The notes beneath the pieces were generated by a model that did not search any database, was not told the DNA's origin, and was given only the letters and a program-made list of their open reading frames with translations. 64,000 nt of DNA from Leucobacter coleopterorum (GTDB taxonomy: Bacteria > Actinomycetota > Actinomycetes > Actinomycetales > Microbacteriaceae). The position numbers were made by a program, and so were the translations under genes. The DNA is taken from NCBI RefSeq assembly GCF_011382985.1, contig NZ_CP049933.1:2914001-2978000 (forward strand), in the 5' to 3' direction. Shown here in pieces: positions 20,799 to 31,732 of this stretch (position 1 is the first letter of the stretch; the number at the start of each line of letters is the position of its first letter).

Positions 20799-21251
20799 CT
20801 ACACCTGCTCGCTGAGCTGCAGCATGATTGTGGTCGCGCGCTCAAGCGCCTCGCGATCCTTACCGGAGAACTCCACGAGCAGCGGCGCGATCCTCTCGGC
20901 CATTGACTGCCGGTAGTTCTGTAGTGCCGTCTCGCCACCGCTCGTGATGAGCACCAGGGTCGCGCGCCCGTCTTCGGGGTCGCGCTGGCGCTCCAGCCAT
21001 CCCTCAGCGGTGAGCCGCTGCACGAGCACGGTGATGGTCGGCTGCGCAACTCGCTGCTGTGCCGCCAGATCACTGACGCGTGTTGGCCCCTGCTCGCTCA
21101 GGTCGGCGAGCACGCGCCAGGCGACGGAGGAGTAGGCGATGCCGGGCACACGCGCGACCATCCGAGTGAAGCGCGCGGCTGAGCGGATGAGCTCAAGCGC
21201 GGTGTCGCCGAGTGCTGTTGCGTCGTCGCTCTGATTGTGTGGATCCTGCAC
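20799..21251 (-). CDS. MarR-family transcriptional regulator
   Basis: 150 residues from a GTG with a strong SD (GGGAGG, 4 bp spacing). The winged HTH is visible at about 55-105 (VSDLAAQQRVAQPTITVLVQRLTAEGWL, wing DPEDGRATLVLI). A near-perfect inverted repeat 38 bp upstream suits autoregulation. The expected partner gene downstream is reduced to a fragment, so its current target is unclear. Confidence 0.88.
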   Translation of the reverse strand: MQDPHNQSDDATALGDTALELIRSAARFTRMVARVPGIAYSSVAWRVLADLSEQGPTRVSDLAAQQRVAQPTITVLVQRLTAEGWLERQRDPEDGRATLVLITSGGETALQNYRQSMAERIAPLLVEFSGKDREALERATTIMLQLSEQV

Positions 21252-21288
21252 GATACCTCCCGAGGTTTGCGCAAGCAACACTACCGCA

Positions 21289-21313
21289 ATTTACATAGCA
21301 CTACTATGCAAAT
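21289..21313. promoter_or_regulatory. Probable MarR operator
   Basis: ATTTACATAG, a 5-nt spacer and CTATGCAAAT: 10-nt arms with one mismatch, just upstream of the MarR start at 21251. The arrangement suits an autorepressed winged-helix regulator. Confidence 0.55.
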
Positions 21314-21403
21314 GAGTTTCAGCTCTCTCCGACTGATGCACCATCGGCCCAGGTGCTTTCTGATAACCAACGCCACCAGGTGCTGCACAACAGAAATGCC
21401 TCA

Positions 21404-21460
21404 CGAGAGGGCAGTTTTACATGATCCGCCACGGACAAAACCTGTAAAATCGCTCTCTCG
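21404..21460. repeat. Imperfect inverted repeat between marR and the transaminase gene
   Basis: 18-nt arms beginning CGAGAG and ending CTCTCG with three mismatches and a 21-nt loop. The gap 21252-21621 contains this, the MarR operator and the hairpin at 21545; I see no gene in it. Confidence 0.5.
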
Positions 21461-21544
21461 CGCAGGTTCGCGCCACACACTCGTGCAGATTCTTGCCGCA
21501 ATACACAACTTTAAGAAGCCCCCGTCATCACCCCAAAGCAGTGC

Positions 21545-21590
21545 GAGCACAGATGCACCGTATGGGTTTCCATACGGTGCATCTGTGCTC
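21545..21590. repeat. Perfect 21-bp hairpin after the transaminase gene
   Basis: Arms 21545-21565 (GAGCACAG...CCGTATGG) and 21570-21590 are perfectly complementary with a GTTT loop. It lies 31 bp past the stop codon of the minus-strand transaminase. There is no T-run. Confidence 0.8.
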
Positions 21591-21621
21591 ACACCAGGGG
21601 TGGAGGGTTACTAAGCCCGAC

Positions 21622-23007
21622 CTACTTTACGTACCCATCAGCCACGTCGAGCGCCGCATCGATGATGTCGAGACCCTTCACCAGATCCTCTTCCGAGATG
21701 ATCAGCGGGGGCGCGATCTGCAGGCGGTTGCCAGCGGCGAACGGCCACAGGCCAGCGGCCTTGCACGCGGCCACAACTGCGTTGAACGGGGCCGCAGCCT
21801 CGCCCGCCGCGTTGAACGGCACGAGCGGTTCGCGGGTCTCGCGATCCAGCACCAGCTCAAGCGCCCAGAACAGGCCCTTGCCGCGGTACTCGCCTACCGA
21901 GGGGTGCTTCGCGGCCATCTCGCGCAGACGGGGTTCGACCACCCGCGAACCGAGATCCCGAACGCGCTCGATGATGCGCTCCTCTTCGAAGATGTCGAAG
22001 GTCGCAACACCGGCGGCGCACGCGAGGGGGTGGCCCGAATAGGTCAGTCCACCCGGGAACACGCGGTTCTCGAACGCCTGGTGGATCGCTTCGGAGATAA
22101 CAACGCCACCGAGCGGCACGTAACCTGAGTTGACGCCCTTCGCGAAGGTCACGAGGTCAGGCGCAACGTCAAAGCCCTGGTAAGCGAACCACTCACCGGT
22201 GCGGCCAAAGCCGACCATGACCTCGTCACAGATCATGAGGATGCCGTACTTATCGCACAGCGCGCGCACGCCGGGCAGGTAGCCGGGCGGCGGTACGAGC
22301 ACACCGTTGGTGCCGGTGACCGTCTCGAGCACGATCGCAGCGATGGTGCTGGCACCCTCAAGCTGGATCTGCTCTTCGAGGTGCTTCAGTGCTCGTTCGG
22401 CTTCCTCTTCAGGAGTCGAGGCCCAGAACGCACTGCGGTAGGCGTACGGTCCGAAGAAGTGCACAACCTCGCCGTCGATGACGTCATTCGCCCAGCGACG
22501 CGGTTCACCGGTCATGGTGATCGCGGTCGCCGTCGAGCCGTGGTACGAGCGGTAACGCGACATGATCTTGCGCTTGCCGCTCGACTGGCGGGCGAGGCGC
22601 ACCGCGTACTCAATCGCCTCGGCGCCGCCGTTTGTGAAAAACACCGAGCGGGCACCCTCGAAGGAGTGCTCGACGATGCGCTTGGCGAGTTCACCGCGCA
22701 CGTCGTTTGCCATGGCGGGCTGGATGGTCGCCATGCGCGCGGCCTGATCCTGAATCGCCTTCACGAGCCCCGGGTGCTGGTGACCCAGGTTCAGATTGAC
22801 GAGCTGCGACGAGAAGTCGAGGTACTCGGTGCCGTCGTAGTCCCAGAACCGTACGCCTTCACCGCGAGCGATGGGCAGCGGATTGATCTGACCCTGCGCC
22901 GACCACGAGTGGAAGACGTACTGGCGGTCGTTTGCGCGCACCTCGCGCTGGGCGTCGGTGTCGCCGAAGGACTGCTCGGCACCATTGAGATCTGTGTAAT
23001 CAGCCAT
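21622..23007 (-). CDS. Class III omega-amino acid (beta-alanine/polyamine-type) transaminase
   Basis: 461 residues. Family marks: FTNGGAEAIEYAVRLAR, YRSYHGST, LMICDEVMVGFGRTG and LVTFAKGVNSGYVPLGGVV with the PLP Lys. It moves the terminal amino group of an omega-amino acid or diamine to a keto acid. The gene lies 14 bp after a methylmalonate-semialdehyde-type dehydrogenase on the same strand, and the aldehyde made by the first would feed the second. A divergent PucR regulator suggests induction by an amine, beta-alanine or nucleobase breakdown product; the exact substrate cannot be read from sequence. Confidence 0.88.
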   Translation of the reverse strand: MADYTDLNGAEQSFGDTDAQREVRANDRQYVFHSWSAQGQINPLPIARGEGVRFWDYDGTEYLDFSSQLVNLNLGHQHPGLVKAIQDQAARMATIQPAMANDVRGELAKRIVEHSFEGARSVFFTNGGAEAIEYAVRLARQSSGKRKIMSRYRSYHGSTATAITMTGEPRRWANDVIDGEVVHFFGPYAYRSAFWASTPEEEAERALKHLEEQIQLEGASTIAAIVLETVTGTNGVLVPPPGYLPGVRALCDKYGILMICDEVMVGFGRTGEWFAYQGFDVAPDLVTFAKGVNSGYVPLGGVVISEAIHQAFENRVFPGGLTYSGHPLACAAGVATFDIFEEERIIERVRDLGSRVVEPRLREMAAKHPSVGEYRGKGLFWALELVLDRETREPLVPFNAAGEAAAPFNAVVAACKAAGLWPFAAGNRLQIAPPLIISEEDLVKGLDIIDAALDVADGYVK

Positions 23008-23021
23008 TGAATACTCCTCGC

Positions 23022-24506
<1,485 letters not shown>

Positions 24507-24609
24507 TCGGTTCGCCCTCTTTCTGCTTTCGGTCAATGTGTTTGGGATCACTGGATCCCAGCGTTATAAGTGTGCCATTGCCGTTGGGGATCGCCTGCCG
24601 CCAAATCAT

Positions 24610-24630
24610 CGGCACTTTTGCAAAGTGCCG
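24610..24630. promoter_or_regulatory. Palindrome in the mmsA-pucR divergent promoter region
   Basis: CGGCACTTT-TGC-AAAGTGCCG, perfect 9-bp arms, centred between the divergent starts at 24506 and 24694. It is followed on the plus strand by TACAAT, a possible -10. It is a likely operator for the PucR protein encoded next to it. Confidence 0.55.
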
Positions 24631-24693
24631 TACAATCTGTATGAATTCTGAAGTTCACGGCCCGCGTGGTCGCGTTGACCAGACGGGGGATCC

Positions 24694-26463
24694 ATGCCAG
24701 ACCACACGACAGAGTCCGCGGGGCTCAGCGTTGCCGCCGTGCTCGAACTGCCGGAGGTACTCGCGGGGCAGCCCGAATTGATCACGGGGTCTGCCGCTTT
24801 GGATCGCCTCGTGCGGTGGGCGCACGTGGTCGCTGGCACCGGGGCTGCGGCTTTTCTTGACGGTGGCGAACTGCTCCTGACAACGGGGGCAGGCTGGCCA
24901 ACCGATTCCGAGTTGCTTGCCGCGGTTACAGATACACTGACGGGAACCGAGCCAGCGGCTGTGATGCTCGAACTCGGCACCCACCTAGCCGAGGTGCCCC
25001 CAGAACTCGTGCGCAGCTGCGAGGCGAGTGGTGTGCCCCTCATTGCACTTCACCACGAGGTTCGTTTCGTGCAGATCACGCAGCGCATTCATCAGCGTAT
25101 TCTCGCGACCCAGACCGAGGCACTGCAGGCGCGCGCCGGAGTGCACGCCATGCTCACTGAGCTCGGCCTCAATCGCAGCCCCGTTGACTACGTGATCGAG
25201 CGGCTCGCGGCGACGCTCGAAGCTCCCGTGGTGCTCGAGGATTCCGCGCAGCGCGTCGTCGCCTGGGCCGCGGGTGGTTCGCAGCCGCCAGACCCCGAGC
25301 GAATTCTGGATCGTTGGTCGTCAGCGGCGAGCCTCGCGGCAACCTTGCCCGCCGGATGGGCGCGAGTACCGGTCGAGGCCCGGGGCACCCGCTGGGGACA
25401 CCTCACTGCGCTACCTGGATCACCGCACCCCGCGGGACGGCAGACAGTTCTCGAACTGGGAGCCTTCGCGCTCGCCCTCGGTAGGCTCGCAGACACGGGC
25501 GAGGATCAATGGCTTCAACTCAGCTCAAAACAGCTCTTTGGCCAGTTGCTCGGTGGGCGCTTCCGCAGCGATACCGAACTCGCGGTGCAGCTCGTGGCCG
25601 GTGGGCTTCCCGTTGCCGGGCGACGCCTACTCGGAGCCACCCTTCGAGGCTCTGGTGACTTCGGAGCGCACGAGAGCCTCGAGCGAGCGATTCTTGAGAC
25701 AGCGCTCAGGCGAGCGGTATCTCCAGAGGGATCTGCGATCCTTACCCCGGATATTGACGCACCCCGCGAGGGAACACTGCTCGCGCTCCTTTCTTTTCCT
25801 GTGAACGATCCGCGAAGCACCTCGTCCGAGCGCGCCGAGCGCGTACCCGCTCTCGCCGAGCGATTCTCGCACGAACTCGGGATGCTGCTGCCTGACACGA
25901 CACCTTCCGTTTGGAGAGCACAGCTCAGTCTTGGGCTGTCCGGCAAACGGATCGGGGAACTGATTGCGTCTCTGGAGCGTGTGCGGGCAGCAGGGTCTTT
26001 ACCCACGACTGCCACAATCGGGCGAGTTATCGTGCAGCAGGCTGAGCGGCAACCGCTCGCGTACCTGGTGCGCGGACTCGCGGCGACCCCAGCGGTGCAG
26101 GAATTTGCGGCGGACATACTTGGCCCCCTCGTTGCCCACGACCGCGAGAGCGGACCCGGGCACAGCGGTGATCTGCTGAGGGTTCTCGACGCCTACCTCG
26201 CGCACCCCACAAATCGCTCGCTCGCCGCCCAACAGGCGCGACTGTCGCGGTCCGTGTTCTACCAGCGCATCGCCCTCATCGAGGACTTACTTGGTGTGGA
26301 TCTCGCCAGCGGCGAGACAATCGCCACGCTCACCGTGGCGTTGCTGGCGCGGGGTGACCAGGGGCCCAGAATCACACGGACCACAGCGCCGGATAGTCAT
26401 GACCCAGCTCCCGCACAAGCTGACGCAGTTTCGGCAGTGAAAGCCCAATCACGCAGCTCGTAG
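24694..26463 (+). CDS. PucR-family transcriptional regulator
   Basis: 589 residues. The N-terminal PucR domain (about 10-130; VVAGTGAAAFLDGGELLLTTG) is followed by a GGDEF-like middle and a C-terminal PucR HTH (LLRVLDAYLAHPTNRSLAAQQARLSRSVFYQRIALIEDLLGVDL). PucR proteins are activators of purine, amine or amino acid catabolism genes. It is divergent from the transaminase-mmsA pair. The tail after residue 555 looks unnatural: one extra G in CAGGGGCCC at about 26360 would end it at 26396 and reduce the 3' overlap with maf. Confidence 0.9.
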   Translation: MPDHTTESAGLSVAAVLELPEVLAGQPELITGSAALDRLVRWAHVVAGTGAAAFLDGGELLLTTGAGWPTDSELLAAVTDTLTGTEPAAVMLELGTHLAEVPPELVRSCEASGVPLIALHHEVRFVQITQRIHQRILATQTEALQARAGVHAMLTELGLNRSPVDYVIERLAATLEAPVVLEDSAQRVVAWAAGGSQPPDPERILDRWSSAASLAATLPAGWARVPVEARGTRWGHLTALPGSPHPAGRQTVLELGAFALALGRLADTGEDQWLQLSSKQLFGQLLGGRFRSDTELAVQLVAGGLPVAGRRLLGATLRGSGDFGAHESLERAILETALRRAVSPEGSAILTPDIDAPREGTLLALLSFPVNDPRSTSSERAERVPALAERFSHELGMLLPDTTPSVWRAQLSLGLSGKRIGELIASLERVRAAGSLPTTATIGRVIVQQAERQPLAYLVRGLAATPAVQEFAADILGPLVAHDRESGPGHSGDLLRVLDAYLAHPTNRSLAAQQARLSRSVFYQRIALIEDLLGVDLASGETIATLTVALLARGDQGPRITRTTAPDSHDPAPAQADAVSAVKAQSRSS

Positions 26464-27006
26464 AGCCCTCAATGCGCTCAATGAAGGCTCCGGCCAGGCC
26501 ATCGATCGCGAAGCCTCCGGCCAGCTCAAGCGGCTCGCCCGTCGCCACGTACGCCTCAAGCTCGGTGTCTTGCAGGTCGGCAGACAACGTCACCTTCGCG
26601 GTGTCGACGCCACCAACGGCGCCGCGCACCTCGCCACGCGTATGGTCGATCAGCCAGTGACCCGAGTGCAGCACCCCCGTATTACCGCGGTGCCGTTTCG
26701 AGCGTTCGAGCGCCACTTCGGGCAGGTGCGGCTTGCCGAGAATCTCACCCCGAGCAGAAACATCGAGTCGCCACCCAGCACAAGCCCGTCAATCTCGCCG
26801 CCGTGCCTGCGCACCACGTCTTCGGCCTTGAGCCGCCCCAGATACTCCGTCAACTCTGGCGCAGAGAGGGCCCGCCCTAACTCGGCCTCGCGCGCTGCCA
26901 AAGCTGCGTCCTCATCTACCTCAGGCGAGAAACAGATCGGTTCGATTCCAGCCCCGCGCAATACAGAGAGTCGAGCGGGCGAGGTCGAGGCGAGGTACAG
27001 ACGCAT
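26372..27006 (-). CDS. maf: Maf-type nucleoside triphosphate pyrophosphatase (one frameshift in this sequence)
   Basis: The N-terminus MRLYLASTSPARLSVLRGAG carries the Maf S-x-S-x-x-R motif. After GGDSMFLLG the frame breaks at a G4 run near 26743. One more G continues it as EILGKPHLPEVALER and through to DYPALWSV, about 211 residues in all. Maf proteins hydrolyse non-canonical or modified NTPs. The 3' end overlaps that of pucR convergently. Confidence 0.87.
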
Positions 27007-27028
27007 GCGCCGATTCTATGGCAGAAAT

Positions 27029-27763
27029 CTAGGGCGACCGTCGCCGCAGGGTTGCCGCAGCGAGTACCATTGCGACCACCGTCACTGAAGCAATAATAAT
27101 CAGCGGGCGCCCGAGGTCCCACCCCTCAGTACCATCGGTCACGGCTGTCACCGCGTCAATTACATAACTCAACGGCAGCCAGTTTGAGATGGCGTGCAGC
27201 ACGTCGGGCATCTGGTCGCGCGGCATAAACAGTCCGCCCAGAATAATTTGGGGGAACACAACGATCGGCATAAACTGCACAGCCTGAAACTCGGTCCGCG
27301 CGAACGCGCTCGCAAGCAGCCCCAGCGCGGTGCCAAGAAGTGCGTCGAGCACGGCGACCGCACCCAATTGCCATACTGGGCCGGTTACCTGAAGCCCACA
27401 CACAACCACCGCGAACGTCACGGTAATAATCGCCTGCACTGTCGCCGCCAGCCCGAACGCGATCCCGTATCCCACAATGAAATCGCCCTTGCCAAGTGGC
27501 GTCGACATCAACCGTTCGAGTGTGCCAGACCGCCGCTCACGCAGCGTCGTGACCGAGGTAATGATGAACATCAAAATGAAGGGGAAGAGAGCAAGGATCG
27601 GCCCGCCAAACTGATCAAAGGTGCCTTCTTGATCGCTAAACAGCCACGCAAACAGACCCACTAACAAACTCGGCGCAAGTAGCAAAAGCGCAATGGAGCG
27701 AGGATCATGCGAAAGTTGCCTCAGCACACGTCCAGCGACAGCAAGAGTGCGTTTCGGGCTCAC
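27029..27763 (-). CDS. ABC-2 type transporter permease
   Basis: 244 residues with six hydrophobic segments; the motif TTLRERRSGTLERLMSTPLGKGDFI is typical of ABC-2 exporters. It overlaps the ATPase gene by 4 bp and forms one exporter with it. The substrate is unknown; multidrug or lipid export is usual for the type. Confidence 0.9.
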   Translation of the reverse strand: MSPKRTLAVAGRVLRQLSHDPRSIALLLLAPSLLVGLFAWLFSDQEGTFDQFGGPILALFPFILMFIITSVTTLRERRSGTLERLMSTPLGKGDFIVGYGIAFGLAATVQAIITVTFAVVVCGLQVTGPVWQLGAVAVLDALLGTALGLLASAFARTEFQAVQFMPIVVFPQIILGGLFMPRDQMPDVLHAISNWLPLSYVIDAVTAVTDGTEGWDLGRPLIIIASVTVVAMVLAAATLRRRSP

Positions 27764-28524
27764 TGTGCCACCTCCCCTGCATGGCGTGGGCGACCCGAGG
27801 GTGAATGGCCCGTTCCTGCCCCGGCGATCACGGCAAGAAAGGCCGCCTCGGGATCGCGCTCGCCGGTCGACTCCAGCAGATCCGTCGGCGTAGTGTCGGC
27901 GACAATCTGGCCCTCGCGCAGCAGGAGCAAGCGATCGCAGCGCAGCGCTTCTTCCATCACATGACTACTCACGATCAAAGTCGCCCCCACGCTCGCGAGC
28001 TTTCGAAACAGCGCCCAGAGTTCGGCCCGGAGCACCGGGTCCAACCCCACAGTCGGCTCGTCAAGCACGATGAGTTCCGGTGATCCCAATAGAGCAGCCG
28101 CCAGCGACACCCGGTTGCGCTGTCCACCGCTCAGAGCCTCAACGCGCTGTTTGGCTTGATCGCGCAGCCCAACGAGATCGATCACGCGATCCTCGTCGCC
28201 CTTTGGTGCACCGAGTGCCCGCGCGAAGAACGCGAGGTTCTGCCGCACCGAGAGATCGTCGTAGACGGAGGCCGCCTGCGTCGCGTAGGCGACCCGGGTG
28301 CGCAGCGAGCGTGATCCCGCGACCTCACCCAGCACGCGCAGCTCACCCTGCGCTCCGGACTGCACACCAACGATCGCGCGAAGCAGCGTGGTTTTGCCAC
28401 AGCCAGAGGGCCCCAGCATTCCTGTCACCTCACCACGCGGGATCTCAAACCCGATGCCATCAAACACAGTCTTGCGCCCGCGCCGCACCTTGAGATCTCG
28501 CACGAGAACCGCTGCTTGTTCCAT
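27760..28524 (-). CDS. ABC transporter ATP-binding protein
   Basis: 254 residues. Walker A GPSGCGKTT at about 38-46, signature LSGGQRNR, Walker B LIVLDEPTVGLDP and the switch His in IVSSHVMEE. It powers the permease encoded by the next gene. The start ATG is 43 bp from the divergent methyltransferase gene, so both promoters lie in a very short region. Confidence 0.93.
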   Translation of the reverse strand: MEQAAVLVRDLKVRRGRKTVFDGIGFEIPRGEVTGMLGPSGCGKTTLLRAIVGVQSGAQGELRVLGEVAGSRSLRTRVAYATQAASVYDDLSVRQNLAFFARALGAPKGDEDRVIDLVGLRDQAKQRVEALSGGQRNRVSLAAALLGSPELIVLDEPTVGLDPVLRAELWALFRKLASVGATLIVSSHVMEEALRCDRLLLLREGQIVADTTPTDLLESTGERDPEAAFLAVIAGAGTGHSPSGRPRHAGEVAQ

Positions 28525-28567
28525 GTTCTGATCCTAGACCCGCAAAAGCAATGGGAGAATGGTCAGC

Positions 28568-29890
28568 ATGTCTGAAACCCGCACCACCGCGCCCCTTACC
28601 ATCGGTGACGAAATTGAACTCGAAGTCACCGGAATCGCCCACGGCGGCGTGTGCGTCGCGCGGCACGACGGGCGCGTGGTGTTCGTGGCAGATGCCATCC
28701 CCGGCGAACGCGTGCTTGCACGCGTGACTGAGGCCCGCAAGAAGTCGTTTGCGCGGGCCGCCGTGGTCGAAGTGCTTGATGCGTCTCCGGATCGTCGCCC
28801 ACACGTGTGGACCGAGGCAGCTGTTGAGCGCACGCCCGAGGAACGCGCGGGCGGTGCAGAGTTCGGGCACATCGCTCTTGAACGCCAGCGCTCGCTCAAG
28901 GCCGAGGTGCTTGCCGAAGCCATGAAGCGCTTCGGCGGGGTTGAACTCGCGAGCGAAGAGGGCGAGGATCTTGCGGATGCGCTCGCAGACCTCGTCGAAC
29001 CGGCACCCGGTGACGATGAGACCAACGGGCTCGGCTACCGCACCCGTGTGCGCCTGCACGTCGATGCAGAGACCGGCGCGGTCGGCCCCTACGCCGCTCG
29101 CAGCCGTCGCGTTGTGCCAGTTGCGTCGCTGCCACTCGCGAGCGAGGGCATCAATCAGATCGCTCCACTCACAGACAGCATCATCGACGTTGCAACCGTC
29201 GACCTCATCGATCCTGCTGCCGATGATCCCCGCATGCTCCTCGGGCTCCCCGGCGAAAAGAAACGCGCTGGTGCCGACGACGTAGTGCGTGAGCTGGTCG
29301 AGGATCGTGGCTTCCTCGTGCGCGCAGGCGGATTCTGGCAGGTGCACCGCGAGGCTCCCACAGTGCTCTTCACCGCCGTGCGCGACGCTGTTCAAGATCT
29401 CATCGACGCAGAACGCTTCGATGCAACGGCGAGCAATCTCGACCTCTATGGTGGTGTCGGGCTTCTTGCTGCAGCGATGGCCGAGGCCGCTGGCCCCACG
29501 ATTCGCGTTACGACCGTCGAGTCAGATGCCGGTGCCACCGATGACGCTGCCGAGAACCTCGCCGAGCTCGTGGGCGCACTCGCCGTCACCGCACGAGTGG
29601 ATCGCCACCTGGCAGACTTGTTGAAGGCGACAGCACCTGTTCGAGATCGCATGCGCCGTGGCACCGTGGTGCTCGATCCGCCACGATCCGGTGCTGGCGG
29701 CGACGTCACTGCCCAACTGATCGAGCTGTCACCGGCGAACATCGTCTACGTGGCCTGCGATCCTGTGGCTCTCGCCCGCGACACGCGCACCCTGCGCGAC
29801 GCTGGTTACGAACTCACGGGACTGCGCGCCTTCGATATCTTCCCGCACACCCACCACTTTGAGACTGTGGCGGTGTTTGAGCGGGGGTAA
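28568..29890 (+). CDS. TrmA/RlmD-family RNA methyltransferase
   Basis: 440 residues; the ATG at 28568 is preferred over 28559 because GGGAGA fits its spacing. A TRAM-like N-terminus (GDEIELEVTGIAHGGVCVARHDGRVVFVADAIPGE) is followed by a SAM fold with YGGVGLLAAAMAE, VVLDPPRSGAGG and the catalytic ACDPVALARDTRTL. It likely makes 5-methyluridine in tRNA or rRNA. The iron-sulfur Cys cluster of RlmD is not apparent. Confidence 0.87.
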   Translation: MSETRTTAPLTIGDEIELEVTGIAHGGVCVARHDGRVVFVADAIPGERVLARVTEARKKSFARAAVVEVLDASPDRRPHVWTEAAVERTPEERAGGAEFGHIALERQRSLKAEVLAEAMKRFGGVELASEEGEDLADALADLVEPAPGDDETNGLGYRTRVRLHVDAETGAVGPYAARSRRVVPVASLPLASEGINQIAPLTDSIIDVATVDLIDPAADDPRMLLGLPGEKKRAGADDVVRELVEDRGFLVRAGGFWQVHREAPTVLFTAVRDAVQDLIDAERFDATASNLDLYGGVGLLAAAMAEAAGPTIRVTTVESDAGATDDAAENLAELVGALAVTARVDRHLADLLKATAPVRDRMRRGTVVLDPPRSGAGGDVTAQLIELSPANIVYVACDPVALARDTRTLRDAGYELTGLRAFDIFPHTHHFETVAVFERG

Positions 29891-29955
29891 GCCGTCCCGC
29901 TGCTCGACGGCCTTGCTCGATCCGGCCCGGCCAGACCCGCGGTACAGATCACACC

Positions 29956-30020
29956 AAACCTACGAGTGGGCCACTTTCCCGATGCCATACAGTCCAGGAA
30001 CGTGGCCCATTCGCAGGTTT
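29956..30020. repeat. Long hairpin after the methyltransferase gene
   Basis: 19-nt arms (29956-29974 and 30002-30020, core GAGTGGGCCAC) with two mismatches and a 27-nt loop holding TTCC/GGAA. It lies between convergent genes. Confidence 0.6.
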
Positions 30021-30056
30021 CATGTGCTCTGCTCAGAGATTCAAACCGCTAAGCCC

Positions 30057-31225
30057 CTACGACGACGGCGACTTCGAAGACTCGGTCCCGTCAGCTTGCA
30101 CGGCCTGCTTCTCGAGTGGTGCCAGCGGGTAGACGGTGATCCTTCCTCGGTGGCGCGGTCGGCTTCGCCTTCGAAAAATCCACGACCCCGTTGGGCCCAT
30201 TCGATTGATCAATAGCATCAGCTGGAAGCGTTCTGAGGGGAAACACGTTCCATGCATACTGGCCACCGTTAGTTGGTCGTGGTGCCAGCAGCAATTGGTC
30301 ACCTACATAACTGGGCACGTTGTCTGCGGTCGAGTTCTTTGTAGGATCCATCACCGTCACAACTGGTCGCCCATCCTGGTCAAACAACTGAACGTCCTGC
30401 AGCAAATTCCCGTCTGCATCAAATGCGAATAGGTTGCTCGCAAGTTGACCGTTCACCCACATCCCGGGAACACCATTCCCCGGGGCTTCTGCGTTTGTAT
30501 TCCAGCCACCATTATCCTCTATGGCGTTTTGGTACCCCTGGTCATAACTGCCACCACCCAGCTGAGGGATCACGGTGGGGCGATGACGAGCGCGATCACA
30601 AACAGGACCGCACTACCAATCGAGCGCAGCTGGGGTAACCACCGCCACGGCATCCACTTGCCGCGCCCCCACTGCACACTCACCAAGGTGATAGTTATCA
30701 GAGCAACCCAGTCGAGAGGACCGTCTGGAAAGATGTCATAGAAATCGACGGAGTAAGGGCCGGGAACGAAGGTCCCCAGTATCTTAAACGTCAACCACGC
30801 ACGCACCACCCACCAGATGGGCTGCAGCGCAAGCACAACATCCAACAACCCTGACAGCTTTGGCTTCGATCGGATTGCTCCAACGGCCGCGTCGCGCGTC
30901 GCACTCAGACGGCCTGCCAACACATCAAGCACTGAAGGCTGCTTCTCACCAGATTTGCCAATAACCGTCCCAGCTGCCGGCAACCCTGCGGCCTCACGAA
31001 GCTCTGCGGCGTAGGCGTCCGCATCGCCTTCGTGGGGCAGCGTCGCCCCTGGGTTTGAGTCCGCTGCCTGTTCAGCGAGCGAAGCTTCCAGCCCTCAGTG
31101 AGCTCAACGACATCACTCTCAGGGAGATCCCGCAGCGCGGCACGCACGCGATCGGCGAAGGCTTGAATTGATTCTTCAGTTGCACCGGCGGCAGTGCTGG
31201 TGCTGTTCTGGGTTTTGGTTGTCAT
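30057..31225 (-). CDS. HAAS-type membrane protein controlled by a PadR regulator (several frameshifts in this sequence)
   Basis: The ATG at 31225 overlaps the padR stop (ATGA). The N-terminal 90 residues (AFADRVRAALRDLPESDVVEL...AAELREAAGLP) look like the HAAS/DUF1700 signalling domain. At least three helices follow (ILGTFVPGP region, DWVALITITLVSVQWG, GSAVLFVIALVIA), then a C-terminal extracytoplasmic domain. Breaks near 31085, 30575 and 30155 are all repaired by extra G/C bases, ending in EKQAVQADGTESSKSPSS at 30057. If the last repair is wrong the gene ends at 30091. PadR-HAAS pairs regulate membrane or envelope functions. Confidence 0.7.
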
Positions 31226-31638
31226 TTTGTGGCTCCGGTCAGACTGGGGTTGGCTGAGTGGTCGGTTGCTGGAATGGGATCGAATTGCAGTTCAGTATCC
31301 GCGAGAGTTTTGGGGCGATCCACTCCGTTGAGCAACGATGAGAGCGAGCGACTAAACGCAGCCCAATCGAGGCGCTGTGCAGCGAGCACCTCGTGTCCTT
31401 GCGGGGTAATCGCGTAGTACTTGCGGTTTGGTCCGCCGTCGGAGGCAACAACATAGGTCGAGAGTGACCCTGCCGAGAAGAGCCGCCGGAGCGTTCCATA
31501 CACCGAGGCGTCACCGACATGATCGAGACCGGCGGCGCGCAAACGGCGCACAACGTCATAGCCGTAACCGTCTTCCTGACTGATCACCGCGAGAACTGCG
31601 GCATCAAGCACTCCCTTAAGAAGTTGCGTGGTATCCAA
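31222..31638 (-). CDS. PadR-family transcriptional regulator
   Basis: 138 residues. The likely start is a TTG at 31636-31638 behind AGGGG; upstream codons have no other SD. The winged HTH contains AVLAVISQEDGYGYDVVRRLRAAGL and VYGTLRRLFSAGSL, and PNRKYYAITPQGHEVL is the wing of PadR. It is cotranscribed with the HAAS protein gene. An inverted repeat 22 bp upstream is its probable operator. Confidence 0.85.
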   Translation of the reverse strand: MDTTQLLKGVLDAAVLAVISQEDGYGYDVVRRLRAAGLDHVGDASVYGTLRRLFSAGSLSTYVVASDGGPNRKYYAITPQGHEVLAAQRLDWAAFSRSLSSLLNGVDRPKTLADTELQFDPIPATDHSANPSLTGATK

Positions 31639-31659
31639 ATTAACCCCTGTTCCGCACAC

Positions 31660-31688
31660 CACACTACTACGGATTGCGCAGTAGTGTG
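31660..31688. promoter_or_regulatory. Probable PadR operator
   Basis: CACACTACT, 11-nt spacer, AGTAGTGTG: perfect 9-bp arms immediately upstream of the padR ribosome binding site, so autoregulation is likely. Confidence 0.5.
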
Positions 31689-31732
31689 CAATCTGCAAGA
31701 TTGTCTTCCGCCTCAGCTATCTTCGGAAAGCA

